From: Pseudonocardia humida
GTDB lineage: Bacteria > Actinomycetota > Actinomycetes > Mycobacteriales > Pseudonocardiaceae
DNA length: 64,000 bases
Direction of reading: 5' to 3'
Assembly (NCBI RefSeq): GCF_023898865.1
Contig: NZ_JAGSOV010000049.1
Span: 16,727-80,726 of the forward strand
In this document: positions 59,603-64,000 of the stretch, in pieces
How the letters are laid out: the number at the start of each line of letters is the position of its first letter
Numbering within the stretch: position 1 is the first letter of the stretch
Translations under genes and position numbers: made by a program
Notes under the pieces: generated by a model
Database searches by the model: none
What the model was told of the DNA's origin: nothing
Seen by the model: the letters and a program-made list of their open reading frames with translations, nothing else

Positions 59603-60735
59603 ACTTCATCTACTACCCGGTCTCGTTCATCCTCTGGGTCTGGCACAAGGCGTTCAGCTTCCTGTTCGGCGAGGCGGGCCTGGGCGGCGGCATCGCCTGG
59701 ACCCTCTCGGTCATGTTCCTGGTCTTCACGCTCCGGCTGATCCTGTACAAGCCCTTCGTGGCGCAGGTCCGGTCCATGCGCAAGATGCAGGAGTTCCAGC
59801 CGGAGATCGCGAAGCTGCGCAAGAAGTACGCGAACGATCGGCAGAAGCAGGCCGAGGAGATGCAGAAGCTCCAGAAGGAGCACGGCGTCAACCCGGTCGC
59901 CGGCTGCCTCCCGGTGCTGGTGCAGGTGCCGGTGTTCATCGGCCTGTTCCAGGTGCTGCGCACGTTCAGTCCGCTCAATGCCGATGGCTCGGTCCGCACC
60001 GAGAACTACTTCTTCGACAAGGCCGGCGTCGACTCGTTCAACGCGGCCAGCCTGTTCGGCGCCAAGCTGGGCAACTGGGTGCTGCAGGGCGAGGAGGCCC
60101 TCAACGCGGCGGGCACCTCCATCGCCTCGATGCTCATCGTGATGATCCCGCTGATGATCGCGGCGGGCATCTTCACCCACATCACGGCGCGGCACTCGGT
60201 CGCCCGCCAGACCGCGGCGCAGGGCGAGAACCCGCAGACCGCGATCATGAACAAGCTGATGCTGTACGTCTTCCCGATCGGCGTCGTCGTCGGTGCGCCC
60301 TTCCTGCCCCTCGCGGTGCTGCTCTACTGGGTGTCGAACAACCTGTGGACCCTGGGCCAGCAGTACGTCGTGTACCGGCGCATCGACGCCGAGGAGAGCG
60401 AGAAGGCCGAGCAGAAGACGGCCACCCAGCAGTCGCTCGCGCCGCGCCCGGGGCAGAAGCCGGTCCGTCCGGAGACCGCCGTCCCGATGGAGAAGAAGAA
60501 GACCCCCGGCGCCAAGCCGGTCGCTCCCCGCAAGCCGGCCGTCGGGGCCAAGCCCGTGCGCCCGGGCGGCAGCACGGCCAAGGCCGGCGGGTCGAGCAAC
60601 GGCGCGGCGAAGCCCAGCGGCAGCACGGCCAAGCCGGCCGGTGGCGCGAACGGCGGCGCCGGCTCCTCGGGCGACACCGCGCGCAGCGGCGGCAGCGCCC
60701 GCCCGCCCGCCCGGCGGCCGCGCAAGCGCCGCTGA
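59596..60735 (+). CDS. yidC: Membrane protein insertase YidC/Oxa1 family
   Basis: Insertase of 379 residues with five core helices. Recognisable blocks are YYPVSFILWVWHK, GIAWTLSVMFLVFTLRLILY, a cytoplasmic coiled hairpin (FQPEIAKLRKKYANDRQKQAEEM), VAGCLPVLVQVPVFIGLF, and PLAVLLYWVSNNLWTLGQQ. The last 90 residues are a Lys/Pro/Ala/Gly-rich tail that may contact ribosomes. GTG at 59596 with AGGAGGAT upstream. Confidence 0.97.
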   Translation: MLNFIYYPVSFILWVWHKAFSFLFGEAGLGGGIAWTLSVMFLVFTLRLILYKPFVAQVRSMRKMQEFQPEIAKLRKKYANDRQKQAEEMQKLQKEHGVNPVAGCLPVLVQVPVFIGLFQVLRTFSPLNADGSVRTENYFFDKAGVDSFNAASLFGAKLGNWVLQGEEALNAAGTSIASMLIVMIPLMIAAGIFTHITARHSVARQTAAQGENPQTAIMNKLMLYVFPIGVVVGAPFLPLAVLLYWVSNNLWTLGQQYVVYRRIDAEESEKAEQKTATQQSLAPRPGQKPVRPETAVPMEKKKTPGAKPVAPRKPAVGAKPVRPGGSTAKAGGSSNGAAKPSGSTAKPAGGANGGAGSSGDTARSGGSARPPARRPRKRR

Positions 60736-60749
60736 CCCCACGAACCACC

Positions 60750-60773
60750 GCGGCCGCCCCGGGAGGCGGCCGC
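60750..60773 (+). terminator. Hairpin after yidC
   Basis: Perfect 9-bp inverted repeat GCGGCCGCC/GGCGGCCGC with loop CCGGGA, 15 bp after the yidC stop. There is no T-run; it could be a terminator or an mRNA stabiliser within the operon. Confidence 0.45.
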
Positions 60774-60827
60774 TGCGGTCGGGCCGGGCGACCGGCGGCG
60801 CCGCGACCGTTTGGAGAGGAGAGCATC

Positions 60828-61376
60828 GTGCCGAAGACCGCGCAGGACGAGGGCACCGAGAAGGCCGCGGCCGACAAGCCCGCTGCGGCCGACAAGCCCG
60901 CCGTGAGCGCCGAGGACCAGCTGGTCCGGGAGGGCGACATCGCCGGCGACTACCTCGAGCGGCTGCTCGACGTGCTCGACTACGACGGCGACATCGACCT
61001 GGACGTCGAGGCCGGGCGTGCCATCGTCAGCATCGACGGCGGCGAGGACCTGGACAAGCTCGTGGGCGAGCGGGGCGCCGTGCTGGAGGCGCTGCAGGAG
61101 CTCACCCGGCTCGCGGTCCAGCAGACGTCGGGCAACCGCAGCCGGCTGATGCTCGACATCGCCGGATGGCGCCAGGCCCGCCGCGAGGAGCTGACCGACC
61201 TGGGCACCCGCACCGCCAAGGACGTGCTGTCCACCGGCGAGTCGGTGCGGCTGCGCCCGATGACGCCGTTCGAGCGCAAGGTCGTGCACGACGCGGTCGC
61301 CCGCGTGCGCGGCGTGTCCAGCGAGAGCGAGGGCGAGGAGCCGCGGCGCCAGGTCGTCGTCTTCCGCGGTGCCTGA
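60828..61376 (+). CDS. khpB: RNA-binding protein KhpB (Jag), KH and R3H domains
   Basis: Protein of 182 residues. The first 30 residues are Lys/Ala-rich. A KH domain follows with VLDYDGDIDLDVEAG and GERGAVLEALQEL, then the R3H domain with RLRPMTPFERKVVHDAVARV. The Jag_N domain is absent, as in other actinobacteria. GTG at 60828 has GGAGAGGAG. It binds RNA and works with KhpA; its stop overlaps rsmG. Confidence 0.94.
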   Translation: MPKTAQDEGTEKAAADKPAAADKPAVSAEDQLVREGDIAGDYLERLLDVLDYDGDIDLDVEAGRAIVSIDGGEDLDKLVGERGAVLEALQELTRLAVQQTSGNRSRLMLDIAGWRQARREELTDLGTRTAKDVLSTGESVRLRPMTPFERKVVHDAVARVRGVSSESEGEEPRRQVVVFRGA

Positions 61377-62064
61377 CGACGACGCCCCCGCCACCCCGGC
61401 CGGACCGACGCCGGACGCCGTTTTCGGCGTCCGGCGTTCGCTTGCGCAGCGCTATGCCGAGCACCTGGTCACCAGCGGGGTCGAGCGCGGCCTGATCGGA
61501 CCCCGGGAAGCGCCCCGGGTGTGGGACCGGCACGTGCTGAACTGCGCCGTGGTCGCGGAGATCGTGCCGGACGGCGCGAGGATCGTCGACGTGGGTTCGG
61601 GAGCGGGCCTGCCCGGGATACCGTTGGCCATCGCCCGACCCGATCTGCACGTCGTCCTCCTGGAACCGCTGGCCCGCCGCGTCGAATGGCTGCGCGAGGT
61701 CGTCGCGGACCTGGGTCTGACGATCGAGGTGGAACGGGGACGGGCCGAGGAGCCCGATGTCCGGCGACGATGGGAGGGGGCCGACGTGGTGACCGCCCGC
61801 GCCGTCGCTCCGTTGGCCCGGCTGGCGAGTTGGTGTGTCCCGTTGCTGCGTTCCGGTGGGATGATGCTCGCGCTGAAGGGCGCCAGCGCGGCCGCCGAGG
61901 TCGAGCGGGACGCGGCGGCCGTACGGCGCGCGGGTGGCGGTGAGCCGCGGATCGTCCGGTGCGGCGCCGGGACCGTCGAGCCCCTCAGCACAGTCGTCGT
62001 CGTCGAGAGGGTTCGCGGGTCCGGTCGACCCGCCGGCCCACGACGCAGGAGAGGGCAGGCGTGA
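61369..62064 (+). CDS. rsmG: 16S rRNA (guanine-N7)-methyltransferase RsmG
   Basis: Methylates G527 of 16S rRNA. 231 residues. Motif I is IVDVGSGAGLPGIPLAIA, then LEPLARRVEWLREVV and VTARAVAPLARLASWCVPLL, and the end MLALKGASAAAEVE. GTG at 61369 overlaps khpB; its own stop overlaps parA as GTGA. Loss of this enzyme gives low-level streptomycin resistance in many bacteria. Confidence 0.96.
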   Translation: MPDDDAPATPAGPTPDAVFGVRRSLAQRYAEHLVTSGVERGLIGPREAPRVWDRHVLNCAVVAEIVPDGARIVDVGSGAGLPGIPLAIARPDLHVVLLEPLARRVEWLREVVADLGLTIEVERGRAEEPDVRRRWEGADVVTARAVAPLARLASWCVPLLRSGGMMLALKGASAAAEVERDAAAVRRAGGGEPRIVRCGAGTVEPLSTVVVVERVRGSGRPAGPRRRRGQA

Positions 62065-63005
62065 CGTTCAACGTGAGCCAGCACCAGGCGTCCGATGTTT
62101 CACGTGGAACACCGGGATGGACGCCGATCGCCGAGGAAGCCGAACGCGCAGCACGGGTGCTGCACCCCGACCGGTACTCCATGCCCCGGCCGCGCCACCG
62201 GCGCATCATGACCGTGGCCAACCAGAAGGGCGGCGTCGGGAAGACCACCAGCACGGTCAACATCGCCGCCGCGCTCGCCATGCACGGCATCCGCGTGCTG
62301 GTGATCGACCTCGACCCGCAGGGCAACGCCAGCACCGCGCTCGGCGTCGAGCACCGGGTGGGCACGCCGTCGGTGTACGAGGTGCTGCTGGGCGAGATCC
62401 GGCTGTCCGAGGCCGCCGCGCAGAGCACCTCGTCGCCGAACCTGTTCTGCGTGCCGGCCACCATCGACCTGGCCGGCGCCGAGATCGAGCTCGTCACGAT
62501 GGTCGCCCGGGAGAACCGGCTGAAGCAGGCCCTCTCCGACCAGGCGCTCGACGAGGTCGGCGTCGACTACGTGTTCATCGACTGCCCGCCGTCGCTGGGG
62601 CTGCTCACGGTCAACGCGCTGGTCGCCGCGGCCGAGGTGCTCATCCCGATCCAGTGCGAGTACTACGCGCTGGAGGGGCTGGGCCAGCTGCTCAGCAACA
62701 TCGAGCTGGTGCGCTCGCACCTGAACACCTCACTGGACGTCTCGACCATCCTGCTGACCATGTACGACGGCCGGACGAAGCTGGCCGACCAGGTCACCAA
62801 CGAGGTGCGCAGCCACTTCGGCCCGACGGTGCTGCGCACGGTCATCCCGCGCAGCGTCAAGGTGTCCGAGGCGCCCGGGTTCGGCCAGACCGTGCTCGGC
62901 TACGACCCCGGCTCGCGCGGGTCGATGAGCTACGTCGACGCCGCCCGGGAGATCGCCGAACGGGGTGCGGCGCACGAGCCACCCCGGCGACGGGACGGGC
63001 GGTAA
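62061..63005 (+). CDS. parA: Chromosome partitioning ATPase ParA (Soj)
   Basis: Walker-type ATPase of 314 residues. The deviant Walker A is NQKGGVGKTTSTVNIAAAL, with LVIDLDPQGNAS and FIDCPPSLGLLTVNAL as Walker A' and B. The first 45 residues precede the fold; they include D-V-S-R-G-T-P, which is encoded by the parS site. GTG at 62061 has GGAGAGGGC upstream and overlaps rsmG. Moves ParB-parS complexes at segregation. Confidence 0.97.
   Translation: MTFNVSQHQASDVSRGTPGWTPIAEEAERAARVLHPDRYSMPRPRHRRIMTVANQKGGVGKTTSTVNIAAALAMHGIRVLVIDLDPQGNASTALGVEHRVGTPSVYEVLLGEIRLSEAAAQSTSSPNLFCVPATIDLAGAEIELVTMVARENRLKQALSDQALDEVGVDYVFIDCPPSLGLLTVNALVAAAEVLIPIQCEYYALEGLGQLLSNIELVRSHLNTSLDVSTILLTMYDGRTKLADQVTNEVRSHFGPTVLRTVIPRSVKVSEAPGFGQTVLGYDPGSRGSMSYVDAAREIAERGAAHEPPRRRDGR
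62096..62111. promoter_or_regulatory. parS site within the 5' end of parA
   Basis: TGTTTCACGTGGAACA, a near-perfect 16-bp palindrome matching the general ParB site with one base different (GG in place of GA). It lies at codons 12-17 of parA, about 4 kb from dnaA. Confidence 0.92.
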
Positions 63006-63010
63006 CGACC

Positions 63011-63988
63011 ATGGCTGAACGCAGCAAGGGCGGGCTGGGCCGCGGCCTCGCCGCCCTGATCCCCACCGGCCCCTCGGCCTCGGCCGTCGACCTGGCGCCG
63101 CGCCCCGCCGGCTCGTTCGACCGCGCCGTCTCCCGGTCGGTCGCGCTGGCCGAGCCCTCCCCCGAGCTGGAGCCGATGCCGGCGGGCGCCGCCGAGTACC
63201 GCGAGATCCGCGTCGGCTCCGTCCAGCCGAACCCGAAGCAGCCCCGCACCGCCTTCGACGAGGAGGCGCTCGCCGAGCTGGAGCACTCGATCCGCGAGTT
63301 CGGGCTGCTGCAGCCGATCGTCGTCCGCGAGACCGCACCCGGCTCGTACCAACTCGTGATGGGCGAGCGCCGCTGGCGCGCCGCGCAACGCGCCGAGCTC
63401 GACCGCATCCCGGCGATCGTGCGCCGCACCGGCGACGACGCCATGCTCCGCGACGCCCTGCTGGAGAACATCCACCGCGTCCAGCTCAACCCGCTCGACG
63501 AGGCCGCCGCCTACGAGCAGCTGCTGGCGGAGTTCGGCGTCACCCACACCGAGCTCGCCGACCGCATCGGCCGCAGCCGCCCCGTCGTGACCAACACGAT
63601 CCGCCTGCTGAAGCTGCCGGTGTCGGTGCAGCGACGGGTCGCCGCCGGCGTGCTCTCGGCCGGCCACGCCCGCGCGCTGCTGGGCCTGGAGGACGCCGGC
63701 CAGCAGGAGGACCTGGCGACCCGCATCGTCGCCGAGGGCATGTCGGTCCGCGCCACCGAGGAAGCCGTCGTCCTGCTCCGCAAGCAGGAACCGGCCCGCG
63801 CCCGCCCCACCCGCCGCCGGACGTCCCTGACCCCCGACATGGAGAGCCTCGCCGAGCGCTGGTCCGACACGTTCGAGACCCGGGTGAAGGTCGAGTTCGG
63901 GCAGCGCAAGGGCCGGATCGTGGTGGAGTTCGGCTCCGCGGAGGACTTCGAGCGGATCGCGAAGCTGATCGACCGCCGCGAAGGCTGA
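63011..63988 (+). CDS. parB: Chromosome partitioning protein ParB
   Basis: CTPase and parS-binding protein of 325 residues. The N-terminal RKGGLGRGLAALI-type start is KGGLGRGLAALIPTG. The ParB/Srx domain has VQPNPKQPRTAFDEEALAEL and the GERRWRAAQRA CTP-binding motif. The helix-turn-helix follows with LADRIGRSRPVVTNTIRLLKL and LSAGHARALLGL. The dimer domain is at the end. ATG at 63011, 5 bp after parA. Confidence 0.97.
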   Translation: MAERSKGGLGRGLAALIPTGPSASAVDLAPRPAGSFDRAVSRSVALAEPSPELEPMPAGAAEYREIRVGSVQPNPKQPRTAFDEEALAELEHSIREFGLLQPIVVRETAPGSYQLVMGERRWRAAQRAELDRIPAIVRRTGDDAMLRDALLENIHRVQLNPLDEAAAYEQLLAEFGVTHTELADRIGRSRPVVTNTIRLLKLPVSVQRRVAAGVLSAGHARALLGLEDAGQQEDLATRIVAEGMSVRATEEAVVLLRKQEPARARPTRRRTSLTPDMESLAERWSDTFETRVKVEFGQRKGRIVVEFGSAEDFERIAKLIDRREG

Positions 63989-64000
63989 CCGGTCGTGGTT

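Overview
The window is very GC-rich chromosomal DNA from an actinomycete. Gene order and content point to the family Pseudonocardiaceae, probably Pseudonocardia; that placement is inferred from synteny and from the monooxygenase-accessory genes, not from any database search. It spans the chromosome origin: parB-parA-rsmG-khpB-yidC-yidD-rnpA-rpmH run rightwards, and dnaA-dnaN-gnd-recF-DUF721-gyrB-gyrA-DUF3566-tRNA-Ile-DLW39-tRNA-Ala run leftwards, with oriC between dnaA and dnaN.

Region by region. (1) 1-9252: accessory metabolism, with a TetR/P450 pair, an alpha/beta hydrolase, a cyclase-family hydrolase flanked by degraded direct repeats, msrA, a gamma-glutamyltransferase, an F420-type (DDN) oxidoreductase and a RecB-like nuclease. 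(2) 9430-14340: a small conserved protein, a copper block (membrane protein, copC, copD), a flavin disulfide-reductase-like enzyme and an NAD(P)-binding protein. (3) 14632-17463: alcohol dehydrogenase, amidohydrolase and DUF59 protein, the set that normally accompanies propane/alkene-type di-iron monooxygenases, here without a monooxygenase. (4) 17542-21319: methyltransferase, MetE-like enzyme, IclR regulator, DUF2630 protein and a P-loop-less uridine-kinase-like protein. (5) 21344-33174: tRNA-Leu, then the growth/division signalling operon fhaA-fhaB-pstP-rodA-pbpA-pknA-pknB, followed by trpG, a repeat-filled 600-bp gap, crgA and a PH-domain protein. (6) 33191-34614: rhomboid and ppiA. (7) 34664-45214: an accessory island of about 10 kb (hydrolase, monooxygenase, GNAT, methyltransferase, FAD oxidase with a divergent MocR regulator, LysR with a cysteine-dioxygenase-like protein, RibD-like reductase, VOC protein, MerR regulator and a release-factor-2 relative without its catalytic domain). 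It separates ppiA from tRNA-Ala, which are near neighbours in mycobacteria. (8) 45281-63988: the conserved origin region.

How the parts work together. The origin genes cover initiation (DnaA/oriC), clamp, repair, topology and segregation (ParA/ParB plus two parS sites). The kinase/phosphatase/FHA operon with RodA, PbpA and CrgA controls cell-wall growth and division. Flanking genes are mostly stand-alone oxidoreductases with local regulators; several divergent pairs have visible operator palindromes (MocR, LysR, MerR).

The points most worth a second look are the GGQ-less RF2 paralogue, the orphan monooxygenase accessory trio, a second cluster of DnaA boxes at the recF/DUF721 junction, the DnaA-box pair after crgA, a second parS 25 kb from parAB, three coupled mini-ORFs and the repeat array between trpG and crgA. 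No IS element, prophage or CRISPR array was found.
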